Shown here piece by piece: positions 17,945-25,607 of a stretch of 37,861 nt of DNA. Position 1 is the stretch's first letter, and each line of letters starts with the position of its first letter. A program made the position numbers and the translations under genes. Location: contig NZUJ01000131.1 of the NCBI GenBank assembly GCA_002701295.1, positions 1-37,861 of the forward strand. The letters are read 5' to 3'. The notes below the pieces were generated by a model that worked only from the letters and a program-made list of their open reading frames with translations, was not told the origin of the DNA and did not search any database. This stretch comes from Ponticaulis sp. (GTDB lineage: Bacteria > Pseudomonadota > Alphaproteobacteria > Caulobacterales > Hyphomonadaceae).

Positions 17945-18013
17945 CATCCCTGTGGGAACTGAACCCACCGCTGCAGCTTAAAAGCCGCCTCTAGCCCACT
18001 CCGCTAAGGGAAC
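17945..18013 (-). tRNA. Degenerate linear tRNA-like element
   Basis: The 69-nt element has a good T arm (GTGGG-TTCAGTT-CCCAC) and an anticodon-like arm GCGGC-TTTTAA-GCTGC with a 6-nt loop that could be a contracted Lys-type TTT loop. The acceptor stem pairs for only about 5 bp (TCCCT/AGGGA), the D arm is irregular, and no CCA follows. It lies between the Gln-like and Pro-like elements. It is unlikely to act in translation. It could be a decayed gene or a structured RNA kept for another purpose. Confidence 0.6.
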
Positions 18014-18020
18014 ATCTACT

Positions 18021-18093
18021 TGGCTGGAGCGGCACGATTCGAACGTGCGACACTCCGGGTCTGCCGGCTGTTCTACCACTGAACTACGCTCCA
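18021..18093 (-). tRNA. Linear tRNA-Gln-like element with contracted anticodon loop
   Basis: The 73-nt element has a 7-bp acceptor TGGAGCG/CGCTCCA, discriminator G and encoded CCA. It also has a D arm GTTC-AGTGGTA-GAAC and a T arm GCACG-TTCGAAT-CGTGC. The U1:A72 pair with G73 is typical of tRNA-Gln. The anticodon arm is CCGG-CAGAC-CCGG: only 5 nt in the loop and no Gln anticodon. The tRNA body and CCA end are therefore preserved while the decoding part is broken, which argues for a non-translational role. Confidence 0.7.
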
Positions 18094-18125
18094 AAAATCT
18101 TCCTTCCGAACATCCGAAGAGGAGG

Positions 18126-18288
18126 CTGGCGACAAGATCCCGGCATGACACCAGAATTTCACGAAACGCTTCCTGCTCTATCCATTTGAGCTACGGGCCC
18201 TCACCGATTGTATTGATGGACCCGACGGGATTCGAACCCGCAACCTGGCCGTTTCACAGACGATGTAGTTCCGTGAGGCATTCGCCAG
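18126..18288 (-). ncRNA. Y-RNA-like RNA 1 with circularly permuted tRNA-Arg-like module
   Basis: Closing stem CTGGCGA (18288-18282, continuing ATG) pairs perfectly with TCGCCAG (18132-18126) in CTTGTCGCC. The shared motif GGAACTACATCG follows, within a TCAC/GTGA stem. Then comes a T arm GCGGG-TTCGAAT-CCCGT and the 3' acceptor strand CGGGTCC (18224-18218). A 17-nt linker leads to the 5' acceptor strand GGGCCCG (18200-18194), which pairs over 7 bp, then TA and the D arm GCTC-AAATGGATA-GAGC. GAAACG upstream of the T arm can pair with CGTTTC after the D arm. In normal order the parts read like a tRNA-Arg, here circularly permuted with the Ro-binding stem in the anticodon position. Confidence 0.82.
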
Positions 18289-18320
18289 TTTCCACTTCGG
18301 ATGCTTCTACCTTTCTCCAT

Positions 18321-18346
18321 CCGGGCGGACCCCATTGCCCGCCCGG
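18321..18346 (-). other. GC-rich hairpin just after the rsr stop codon
   Basis: A perfect 8-bp stem (CCGGGCGG with CCGCCCGG, 10-nt loop) lies about 20 nt past the rsr stop on the minus strand. It is not followed by a U-run, so it is not a typical intrinsic terminator. A second stem, CGGATG with CATCCG, overlaps its 3' side (about 18324-18297). The pair may protect the rsr mRNA 3' end, mark a processing site, or switch between two folds before the RNA array. Confidence 0.55.
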
Positions 18347-18365
18347 TCATTTTGTTGTCCGAGGC

Positions 18366-19916
18366 CTAGACCTCGATTTTCCGGATCTCATCGACCCAGA
18401 ATTCCGATCCGTTCTCACCGGCTGCAAACCGGGCGATGACGTCGAACACCGCATCCGAGAAGCCGCCGACATTGAGGATATCCTCACGTGTCTGCGCCTG
18501 GCTCGTGCCGTATGGCGCGATGTCGATACAGACGAGTTTTGCCTCACGGTTCTGCCGCTTCAGCTCGTTCCACGCCCGCATCATTGGCGTCGTCCGACCG
18601 TCACCCTGATGCGCCCAGGACTGGTTGTCAGAAATCATGACAACAAGATCCGGAGTGATCTTCTCGCCGATCATCCGCTGGAGTGGCGCCGTGCAATCAG
18701 TTCCGCCGCCACCATATTCGGCGAGCTTCCGCGCAATTTCGACCACAGACTCCGAGGCGCCTAAGGTCGCATCATAAGCCCGGGTATCAAACGGCATCAC
18801 ACGGACATCATCATTTGCCCGCACGAAGACTGCTGCAGTCAGGGCTGCCACATCCACGCAACGCATTTTGGACGTCGCGCCTTTGCGATACCCAGAGATC
18901 GACCAGTTCATCGAACCGGACACGTCAGGACAAACCACAACCCGTCCCTTCACGGATGGTACGTTGGACACAGCGACTTCCATCGCGGACTTCAAGGCGT
19001 TCCGGACAGAGTCCGGAAGGTCTTTCCCGGCATACAATGACGCTGCGAACAGCTGGTACGGCATGGCTTTCGCCTTCCGGATCTCAGTTGCATTTGCCAA
19101 CCGGTCAGCGATCAGCTTCGTCGACCGCGTCATTTTGAAAACACCGTGACGCGCGAAAGTGTTCAGGTTCTTGCGAAGCATCTGCCAGCTTCCACGCTCA
19201 GCGATTTTCGCCCAGCGCTTCGCATCGAGAGGCAAAGCCGTCAGCATCTGGAAAGGCACATCGGGCAGAACGCCATGGCCGGTATCCTTCAGCATCATGT
19301 ATTCTTGAACCGCCTTCGGCAGCTTTGCGAAGTCACATGGCTTACCCATGATCCAGGCAAAGAATGCATTCCGCTCAGGCGTATCTGCCTTCGGGTGCAC
19401 CATCTTGATCACATCCGCCAGAGACGGCTGATTTCCGATAGCTGCATTCAGAAGCTGCCAATCCGAAGCGTTGATCAGCCAATCCTGAACACGCCGTTTG
19501 GCAGCCGTGCCAAGTGACGTACGGCCCACACCGCCGGATCGCATGATCTGCACGAAGTTGCGCAGCATTTTGCCATTGTCGACAACGCGGTCGAACACGC
19601 GGTGGAACAGAACCGTATCGCGGACAGACAGGATGGCCAGCAAAACAGCAGGCGTATCCTTCATCCGGCCATTGCGGCGGGCATAGACCGCTGTCAGGGC
19701 CAGAAACTCTGCATCGACCTCATTCGCGGCCTTCAGCAAATCCTGCAACTGCGTTTCACCACCACCATAAAAACCGGCATTGAAGGTTCCGGTCATGGCG
19801 ATCTGAGCGAGCGCATGAGACGCGTCATAGGCAAACGCCGGGGCGCCTGCTCGGTTGAGCGTATCGGCTTTCGGCAGCATGCGGGAAACCGCTGAGAAAA
19901 TTGATTTATTCGCCAT
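18366..19916 (-). CDS. rsr: Ro60 orthologue Rsr (TROVE and vWA domains)
   Basis: The 516-residue protein has an N-terminal TROVE HEAT-repeat ring (about residues 15-320; FLALTAVYARRNGRMKDTPAVLLA is typical) and a C-terminal von Willebrand A domain. The MIDAS is intact: DVSGS at 331-335 and the GGGGTDCTAP threonine. Ro60 proteins bind misfolded RNAs in the ring cavity and Y RNAs on the outer surface. In bacteria a Y RNA can tether Rsr to the exonuclease PNPase. CCTCC on the plus strand (AGGAGG, 19924-19928) gives a strong ribosome binding site before the ATG at 19916. It is the first gene after a sigma-54 promoter and is followed by three Y-RNA-like elements, its likely partners, then rtcB and rtcA. 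Confidence 0.95.
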   Translation of the reverse strand: MANKSIFSAVSRMLPKADTLNRAGAPAFAYDASHALAQIAMTGTFNAGFYGGGETQLQDLLKAANEVDAEFLALTAVYARRNGRMKDTPAVLLAILSVRDTVLFHRVFDRVVDNGKMLRNFVQIMRSGGVGRTSLGTAAKRRVQDWLINASDWQLLNAAIGNQPSLADVIKMVHPKADTPERNAFFAWIMGKPCDFAKLPKAVQEYMMLKDTGHGVLPDVPFQMLTALPLDAKRWAKIAERGSWQMLRKNLNTFARHGVFKMTRSTKLIADRLANATEIRKAKAMPYQLFAASLYAGKDLPDSVRNALKSAMEVAVSNVPSVKGRVVVCPDVSGSMNWSISGYRKGATSKMRCVDVAALTAAVFVRANDDVRVMPFDTRAYDATLGASESVVEIARKLAEYGGGGTDCTAPLQRMIGEKITPDLVVMISDNQSWAHQGDGRTTPMMRAWNELKRQNREAKLVCIDIAPYGTSQAQTREDILNVGGFSDAVFDVIARFAAGENGSEFWVDEIRKIEV

Positions 19917-19955
19917 AACTGTCCCTCCTTTTTGAACCGGACATGCCAGAACAAA

Positions 19956-19971
19956 TACAAGGGACGTGCCA
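19956..19971 (-). promoter_or_regulatory. Sigma-54 (-24/-12) promoter of the rsr-RNA array-rtcBA operon
   Basis: On the minus strand the sequence reads TGGCACGTCCCTTGTA. It matches the sigma-54 consensus TGGCAC-N5-TTGCW, with GG and the -12 G correctly spaced but T in place of C after that G. It lies about 40 bp upstream of the rsr ATG and faces away from rtcR, an activator of sigma-54 RNA polymerase. Transcription should start near 19945. Confidence 0.87.
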
Positions 19972-19981
19972 AACTCACGAA

Positions 19982-20117
19982 ACGGCCAAATTAATTTTAT
20001 AATAAATTGTTATTATTGTGTTTTTTAATTTTGCACGTTTTTCTTTTGTGGCTGGAATTTCCATCGTATATATTTAATTTTATTGTTTATTATATATTTT
20101 TATAATATTGATCGATC
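19982..20117. promoter_or_regulatory. Very AT-rich control region between rsr and rtcR
   Basis: About 135 bp, much richer in A+T than the flanking genes, lie between the sigma-54 promoter and the rtcR ATG. They probably hold the upstream activating sites for RtcR, a bend (IHF-type) site and the rtcR promoter, with a TATAAT sequence at 20100-20105 close to the start. I cannot point to a clear inverted repeat for RtcR. GATCGATC directly precedes the rtcR start codon. Confidence 0.6.
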
Positions 20118-21701
20118 ATGAAAACTGTCGCCATCAGCGTTCTCGGCACCCAGATTGACGCCGGAAAAAATGCAGACCGCTGGAATCGGTGGCGGCCGAA
20201 TGTAGCGCTGTGTCAGCAGGATGACCTGATCATCGACCGTCTGGAACTGATCCACGACCGGCGATACTCCACGCTCGCAAAAGTCGTCACGGAGGATATC
20301 GCGTCAGTTTCGGCTGAGACGGAGGTCGTCTCGCATGTGATCGACTTCAGAAACCCCTGGGATTTCGAGGAGGTCTACAGCGCCTTGCGCGATTTCGCGG
20401 ACGCTTATGACTTCCGACCTGATGAGGAGACCTATCTCTCAAACCTCACCACCGGCACACACGTCACCCAGATTTGCTGGTTCCTTCTGACCGAAGCCCA
20501 TTACATTCCGGGAAAGCTCATTCAGCTTTCGCCACCAAGAGGACGCGCTTCCGATGTGAAGGGGGAATATCAGATCATCGATCTGGACCTCTCCAAATAT
20601 GACGAGATCGCCAGCCGCTTCGCTGCAGAACGCGTTGAAGGCACCAATTTCCTGAAGTCCGGCATCGTCACACGCAATCACGACTTCAACAAAATGATCG
20701 ACCAGATCGAGAAGGTCGTCATCCGGTCTGATGCCCCTGTACTGCTTCTCGGCCCGACCGGCGCCGGCAAGTCACAACTGGCCCGCCGCATTTTCGAACT
20801 CAAGAAAGCCCGCCATCAGATTGACGGAGACTTCGTTGAGGTGAACTGTGCAACGCTCAAGGGTGACAATGCCATGTCGGCGCTGTTCGGGCACAAGCGC
20901 GGCGCCTTCACTGGCGCCGTTGCCGACCGGAAGGGCCTGTTGCGGTCGGCTGACAAGGGTCTCCTTTTCCTCGATGAGATTGGCGAACTGGGCCTTGATG
21001 AGCAGGCCATGATCCTGCGCGCCATTGAGGATAAGCGCTTTCTGCCGGTTGGTTCTGACAAGGACATCTCGAGCGAATTCCAGCTGATCGCTGGGACAAA
21101 CCGAAACCTGCGCGAAGCAATACGCGCCGGAACGTTTCGCGAAGACCTGCTCGCGCGGCTCGACCTCTGGACCTACGAACTACCGGGCCTTAGAGACCGC
21201 CGGGAAGACATCGCGCCCAATATTGAATTCGAGGTTGAGCGGTACACCCGGCAGAGCGGAAACAAGATCGGCTTCAATCAGTCCGCTATCAAAGCCTATC
21301 TGCAGTTTGCAGAAAGCGGTGAAGCGCTTTGGGCAGGCAATTTCCGCGACCTCGGCGCCTCGATCACCCGCATGGCGACGCTGTCAGATGGCGGCCGGAT
21401 TACCGAAGATGTTGTCCAGATGGAGATCGCACGCCTCCGTCGCGCTTGGGCAGGGTCCGAACCTGAATTTTCAGTGTTGGCAAAACTACTGGGTCCGGAA
21501 AAGCTCAACGAAGTGGACCCATTTGATCGCCCGCAATTAGATTACGTTCTTCAGATTTGCCGCAGATCGCCGAGCCTCAGCGCTGCCGGTCGAGAACTTT
21601 ATGCCGTCTCTCGTCTCACAAAATCCTCGTCAAATGATGCCGACAGACTCAAGAAGTATCTTTCCAAATGGGGACTCATCTGGGCGGACATCGCGGGCTG
21701 A
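20118..21701 (+). CDS. rtcR: RtcR, sigma-54-dependent activator with CARF sensor domain
   Basis: The 527-residue protein has an N-terminal RtcR-type CARF (CRISPR-associated Rossmann fold) domain, about residues 1-180, with MKTVAISVLGTQ and SNLTTGTHVTQI ligand-binding loops. The AAA+ domain has Walker A GPTGAGKS (212-219), the sigma-54 contact loop GAFTGA (262-267) and Walker B LLFLDE (282-287). A C-terminal DNA-binding part follows (SPSLSAAGRELYAVSRLTK). RtcR opens sigma-54 promoters of rtc operons when the CARF domain senses an RNA-derived signal, thought to be cyclic-phosphate-ended RNA or a related ligand. It is divergent from rsr and faces the operon's -24/-12 promoter across an AT-rich spacer. 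Length and motifs are those of functional family members. Confidence 0.95.
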   Translation: MKTVAISVLGTQIDAGKNADRWNRWRPNVALCQQDDLIIDRLELIHDRRYSTLAKVVTEDIASVSAETEVVSHVIDFRNPWDFEEVYSALRDFADAYDFRPDEETYLSNLTTGTHVTQICWFLLTEAHYIPGKLIQLSPPRGRASDVKGEYQIIDLDLSKYDEIASRFAAERVEGTNFLKSGIVTRNHDFNKMIDQIEKVVIRSDAPVLLLGPTGAGKSQLARRIFELKKARHQIDGDFVEVNCATLKGDNAMSALFGHKRGAFTGAVADRKGLLRSADKGLLFLDEIGELGLDEQAMILRAIEDKRFLPVGSDKDISSEFQLIAGTNRNLREAIRAGTFREDLLARLDLWTYELPGLRDRREDIAPNIEFEVERYTRQSGNKIGFNQSAIKAYLQFAESGEALWAGNFRDLGASITRMATLSDGGRITEDVVQMEIARLRRAWAGSEPEFSVLAKLLGPEKLNEVDPFDRPQLDYVLQICRRSPSLSAAGRELYAVSRLTKSSSNDADRLKKYLSKWGLIWADIAG

Positions 21702-21890
21702 TCAGGTTCAAACGACCCTGGCGGAGAGACAGTCCGTATAAGTATTGTTCGTGGGTTTTCGTTTATGTTTAAAAATATACAAAACAACATAGTGTTAAGA
21801 GGTTTTCTGTTCTCTTCTGTTTATCACCTATCGCCTGGAACCACGATTTATGGCCTACTCTATGGCTAACCCTGTATGCCGGAGTAAGCC

Positions 21891-23087
21891 ATGCCAGACA
21901 TCACTCTCAACAAACTAAGTGATGCCAAGTGTCGTAAAGCTGGGACTGGTCGGCATTCAGACGGCGGCGGCCTCTACCTCAATGTGAAGCCATCAGGCGC
22001 GCGCAATTGACTCTTCACCTATCGCTGGGGAGACAAGCGACCTTCGATTGGCTTTGGTGGTTATCCGACTGTCGGGCTCTCGGATGCGAGAAAGCATGCA
22101 GCGCTGTGTCGAGGCTGGTTGAGTGAGGTTCCCCAGAAGGACCCTAAGCGGGAATGGAAGGCGCTCGCTAAGCCGGACGTTCAGCAGGAAACCTTTGGAC
22201 CGTTCGCGCTCAAACATATTGACGCGATCAAAGGAGACTTTCGAAACGAGAAGCACATCAAGCAATGGCGTTCCACGCTTGAAACTTACGCGGCATCCAT
22301 ATGGACTACCCCGCTCGATGAAGTTGGTGTGGAAGAAGTACTCAATTGCCTAGAGCCGATCTGGTCAGAGAAGAACGAAACCGCAAGACGCGTGAGGGGG
22401 CGCATTGAGGCCGTTCTTGAAAGCGCTCGTGTTCGTGGTCTCCGTGAAGATCCCAACCCGGCTTCATGGAATGGTCAGCTGAAGCACGTTCTAGGAAAGC
22501 GGCGACCACCTGCCAAACACTTCCCGGCGCTGGAGTATCAATCCTTGCCAGACTTCTGGGAGCGGCTGTCAACCAAGCAGGCCATTGGCGCGATGGCACT
22601 GCGCTTCACAATCCTGACGGTTGCGCGCTTAGGCGAGGTCCGTCTTGCGACCTGGAATGAATTTGACCTGGCTGCGGGTGTCTGGACCATCCCTGCATCG
22701 CGAATGAAAGCAGAACGCGAACACGTGGTTCCCTTGTCATCAGCCGCGGTTGAAATCGTCCGGCACCTCCATGAGCATCGAACAGGAGATATTGTCTTTC
22801 CGGGTACACGACGAGGGAAGCCTTTGTCAGATATGACGCTGACTAAAACCTTGAGAGACATGAAAGTCGTCAATGCGAAGGGCGAACCGGTAACTGTTCA
22901 TGGTTTCCGTTCCACGTTCTTCGACTGGGCGCGCAACGAAACGGACTTTTCAAGAGAGCTGATTGAAGAGAGCCTCGCGCACAGTCTTGGCAAAGTCGAG
23001 GCAGCGTATCGGCGAGGAGCAGCAATCGAACGCCGCAGACAGCTGATGGAAACATGGCAAAATTTGGTGATAGCGGGCTCCACCTGA
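21891..23087 (+). pseudogene. Tyrosine recombinase (phage/island integrase) interrupted by TGA at codon 40
   Basis: An ATG at 21891 with GGAG upstream starts an integrase: MPDITLNKLSDAKCRKAG and HSDGGGLYLNVKPSGARN. It then meets TGA at 22008-22010 and continues in the same frame as LFTYRWGDKRPSIGFGGYPTVGLSDARKHA through to a stop at 23087. In relatives this position is Trp, so TGG to TGA is the only lesion seen. The rest is intact: Arm-type DUF4102 domain, SAM-like core-binding domain, and a catalytic domain with ARLGEVR (Arg), VHGFRSTFFDWA (His-x-x-Arg) and the Tyr in KVEAAYRRG. It lies between rtcR and the catabolic block and may mark an old integration event, but no att repeat or tRNA target was found. 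Read-through or a downstream start would give a protein lacking the arm domain. Confidence 0.85.
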
Positions 23088-23149
23088 AGATACCGAAGGG
23101 CTCCATTGCACAGAAAGACAGTCCCTGGGAACAAGCATCTCCAAACGAA

Positions 23150-23175
23150 ATTGGGCCTCCCGAAGGAGGCCCAAT
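23150..23175 (-). terminator. Rho-independent terminator of the second TonB receptor gene
   Basis: A perfect 11-bp stem (ATTGGGCCTCC with GGAGGCCCAAT) closes on a 4-nt loop; on the minus strand the apex reads CTTCGG, a stable tetraloop. It is followed by TTCGTTTGG on that strand and lies 30 bp past the receptor stop codon. Confidence 0.88.
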
Positions 23176-23205
23176 CTGAAGTCATTCCGGGGAAACGGGA
23201 ATGCA

Positions 23206-25497
23206 TCAGAAGTGGGTTGAGAAGCCGACACCAAACGAACGTGGTCTGGCGTAGGATTCAAGCACCGAACCGGTATCGGCCGTGGTGTCGTAAGAGAAAT
23301 TCTTAATGTCATCATCAGCGAGATTTTTGCCAAACACGTAGACTTCCCAATCCGCATTCAGCGGTGAATAGGAAATGCGCGCGTTCTGCAGGAAACTGTC
23401 CGGGATTTCATTCACGACAGCCGGCACAAGGTTGGCCTTGTGTTCACCGATGTAGTTGAAATCATACATGAAGGTGACTTCGCCTTCGCCCAGGCTGAAG
23501 GCTTGAGAAAACACGCCATTCAATGTCACTTCCGGGGCCTTCACTGCACTCGTGTCGATGTAGTAAACTCCGCCATTGATGTCAGAGACGCCGACGTTTT
23601 CTATGGTGGAATCCAGCAATGACGCCCCAAAAATGACATCGGCACCTTCCCACGGAGCCGCCACTACCTCAAGTTCAAGGCCCGAGAAGCTGGCATCATT
23701 GTTACCGATCAGGGTCTGCGTACCGTTGAAACTAAACACCTGATAGTCTGTGTAGTCGTAATAAAATGCACCAGCGCGGATTTGCGCCAGATCAGCCAGC
23801 TGGTACTTCACGCCGGCCTCGTACGCCAGAATTGATTCAGGGTCATAAGGTGTGTCTTCATACGACAGCCCGCCTGCCACGGTCGCAGCAAAACCGCCGC
23901 CACGGAAGCCTCGGCTGATACCTGCATAGATAAGCAGATCGTCGGATGGCGTGTAGTCGAGCTGTAGTTTACCCGTCCAGTCTGTTAACTTCTGCTTGGT
24001 CAGACCTGGGGCGGTTTGCTCGTTGAAGTCGTAAACCACCAGATCATTCAGAGGGAAGGTCACTTTCTGAGTGAAGCTCTTCTCGTCACGCGTGACACGA
24101 AGGCCGGATGTGAGCTTCAATTCATCGCTGAATTCGTACTCGATCTGTCCAAATGCTGCGTAAGACGTCGTCTCCTGAGCGTACTCGTCATAAGAATTGA
24201 AGCCACCAAATGGCAGGTCGAATTCATAAAAGTAATTTCCGTCGATATTCAGGAAGTAGATGCCAGTCGTCCAATTCAGCTTGTCTGCTTCTCCGGAAAG
24301 GCGAAACTCTTGCGAAAATTGCTTGGTCACACCACCGCTAAAGAATTGGAACACACGCATTGGCGTGCCGTCCGCGTCCTCGGAATAGTCGATCCAGCCA
24401 CGAGAAGCAGCCGTGATTGAAGTAAAGTCAGCGCCGAACAGCTTCCCTTCAACTCGGACAGATTCATTGTGCGAGAGTTTAGAAAGATAGCCGTCATCTG
24501 AATTGAAGGCGCCCTCATGTGCATCACTATAGGGGTCACGGTAGCCAAGCGCGTCATTGCCTGCGCCTGTGCCATAAATGTCGACGTCAGCAGGAACAAA
24601 CTGGGTCAGGCCGGTCACCGGATCTGTATATGACGGGATCGCCTTGTAGCCTCCCTCGTTATGCAAGGGAGACTCGTTATAAGCCCCCATTACCAAAACG
24701 CTCCAATCATCGTTGAGATCGATTTCGAGCTTGCCGCGAAAGCCGTAGGAATCCTTTTCAAAAGTGTCTTCGGTGCCGCCATCGCCAGTATTGCGGTTCT
24801 CGAAGTAGCCATCAGCTTTGTTCTTGTATCCAGCGAGTCTGAAACGAACATTGTCGGTGATTGGGCCACCAACTGCGCCTTCAAGCAGATACTCGTTGAA
24901 ACTGCCGTATTCTGCAGTGGCGTAACCCTCAAACTCATCTGTCGGGTCTGCCGTGATGACTTGAAGCAACCCACCTGTTGAATTCCTTCCGAAGAGCGTC
25001 CCTTGTGGCCCCCGAAGGACTTCTGCCCGCTCAACATCGAAAAGCTTGAAGCCAAGCATTGAGGGAGCAGCGACGTAGATGTCATCGAGATAAACCGCGT
25101 TCGGAGCTTCTGAGTGTTCAGCGTAATCGACCTGCACAACTCCGCGCACTGCAAGAAAAGCGTTCAACCCGCCACCAGAGCCACCGTCAAACTGAACATT
25201 GGGGACTTGCGCCACGATGTCTTGCGCGCCGCCCATACCGAGATCTGAGAGTTGGTCTCCGGAAAGTGCAGTCACGGAAATGCCCACGTCATCCAGTGAT
25301 TGCTCTCGACGCTGTGCGGATACAGTCACCGTTTTTAATCGGTTTTCTGTTTCCACCTGAGCTTCTGCAGCGGGCTCTGGTGCCGAAGCATCTTGCGCAA
25401 AGGCAGCTGCCGGCAGCAGGCTACCAATGACGCCGAGTGCTGTTCCCAACAGCATTCCTTTTCGCCCAAATAGATAAGTTTCTGATTTTCTCGACAT
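23206..25497 (-). CDS. TonB-dependent outer-membrane receptor of the catabolic regulon
   Basis: The 763-residue protein has a signal peptide (LGVIGSLLPAAAFAQ), a TonB-box-like stretch KTVTVSAQRREQSLDDVG, and a plug with VERAEVLRGPQGTLFGRNSTGGLLQVITADPTDEF. The long beta-barrel ends in GFSTHF, with the terminal Phe typical of outer-membrane barrels. It resembles receptors next to aromatic, steroid and terpenoid catabolic genes in sphingomonads and relatives, where they are thought to import poorly soluble organics. Two TetR-type operators (25565-25580 and 25608-25623) lie 70-125 bp upstream, linking it to the esterase, P450 and transporter genes to the right. A strong terminator follows it. 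The ligand is unknown. Confidence 0.93.
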   Translation of the reverse strand: MSRKSETYLFGRKGMLLGTALGVIGSLLPAAAFAQDASAPEPAAEAQVETENRLKTVTVSAQRREQSLDDVGISVTALSGDQLSDLGMGGAQDIVAQVPNVQFDGGSGGGLNAFLAVRGVVQVDYAEHSEAPNAVYLDDIYVAAPSMLGFKLFDVERAEVLRGPQGTLFGRNSTGGLLQVITADPTDEFEGYATAEYGSFNEYLLEGAVGGPITDNVRFRLAGYKNKADGYFENRNTGDGGTEDTFEKDSYGFRGKLEIDLNDDWSVLVMGAYNESPLHNEGGYKAIPSYTDPVTGLTQFVPADVDIYGTGAGNDALGYRDPYSDAHEGAFNSDDGYLSKLSHNESVRVEGKLFGADFTSITAASRGWIDYSEDADGTPMRVFQFFSGGVTKQFSQEFRLSGEADKLNWTTGIYFLNIDGNYFYEFDLPFGGFNSYDEYAQETTSYAAFGQIEYEFSDELKLTSGLRVTRDEKSFTQKVTFPLNDLVVYDFNEQTAPGLTKQKLTDWTGKLQLDYTPSDDLLIYAGISRGFRGGGFAATVAGGLSYEDTPYDPESILAYEAGVKYQLADLAQIRAGAFYYDYTDYQVFSFNGTQTLIGNNDASFSGLELEVVAAPWEGADVIFGASLLDSTIENVGVSDINGGVYYIDTSAVKAPEVTLNGVFSQAFSLGEGEVTFMYDFNYIGEHKANLVPAVVNEIPDSFLQNARISYSPLNADWEVYVFGKNLADDDIKNFSYDTTADTGSVLESYARPRSFGVGFSTHF

Positions 25498-25564
25498 GTG
25501 ACTTCCCTCACTTCTAACCGGTCCGAACTTTCTTGCGGGGGGGAGAAGATCTCCACACCAACAA

Positions 25565-25580
25565 GAACGATCGTTTGTAA
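25565..25580 (-). promoter_or_regulatory. TetR-type operator 1
   Basis: Minus-strand sequence TTACAAACGATCGTTC, one of seven related 16-bp imperfect palindromes. It lies about 70 bp upstream of the second TonB receptor start and 43 bp (about four helical turns) from operator 2. Confidence 0.65.
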
Positions 25581-25607
25581 GGTCGGAAAAGCCCCAGAAC
25601 CGTAACC

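Noticed and set aside
17574-18288. CRISPR array or ordinary repeat cluster
   Set aside because: The repeated T-arm sequences are not evenly spaced or identical; they belong to separate tRNA-like folds.
17582-18360. Open reading frames on the plus strand across the tRNA-like array (for example 17587-17928 and 18045-18764)
   Set aside because: They are antisense to structured RNAs; their recurring RxxFEPATW-like and SNQRP-like peptides come from reading T arms backwards, and they lack ribosome binding sites.
19982-20117. Replication origin or excision point in the AT-rich spacer
   Set aside because: No DnaA boxes, iterons or terminal repeats are visible; it lies between divergent rtcR and rsr and is better explained as promoter and activator DNA.
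21702-21890. Attachment site for the integrase at the 3' end of rtcR or a tRNA
   Set aside because: No tRNA gene or direct repeat could be identified in or near the gap by eye.
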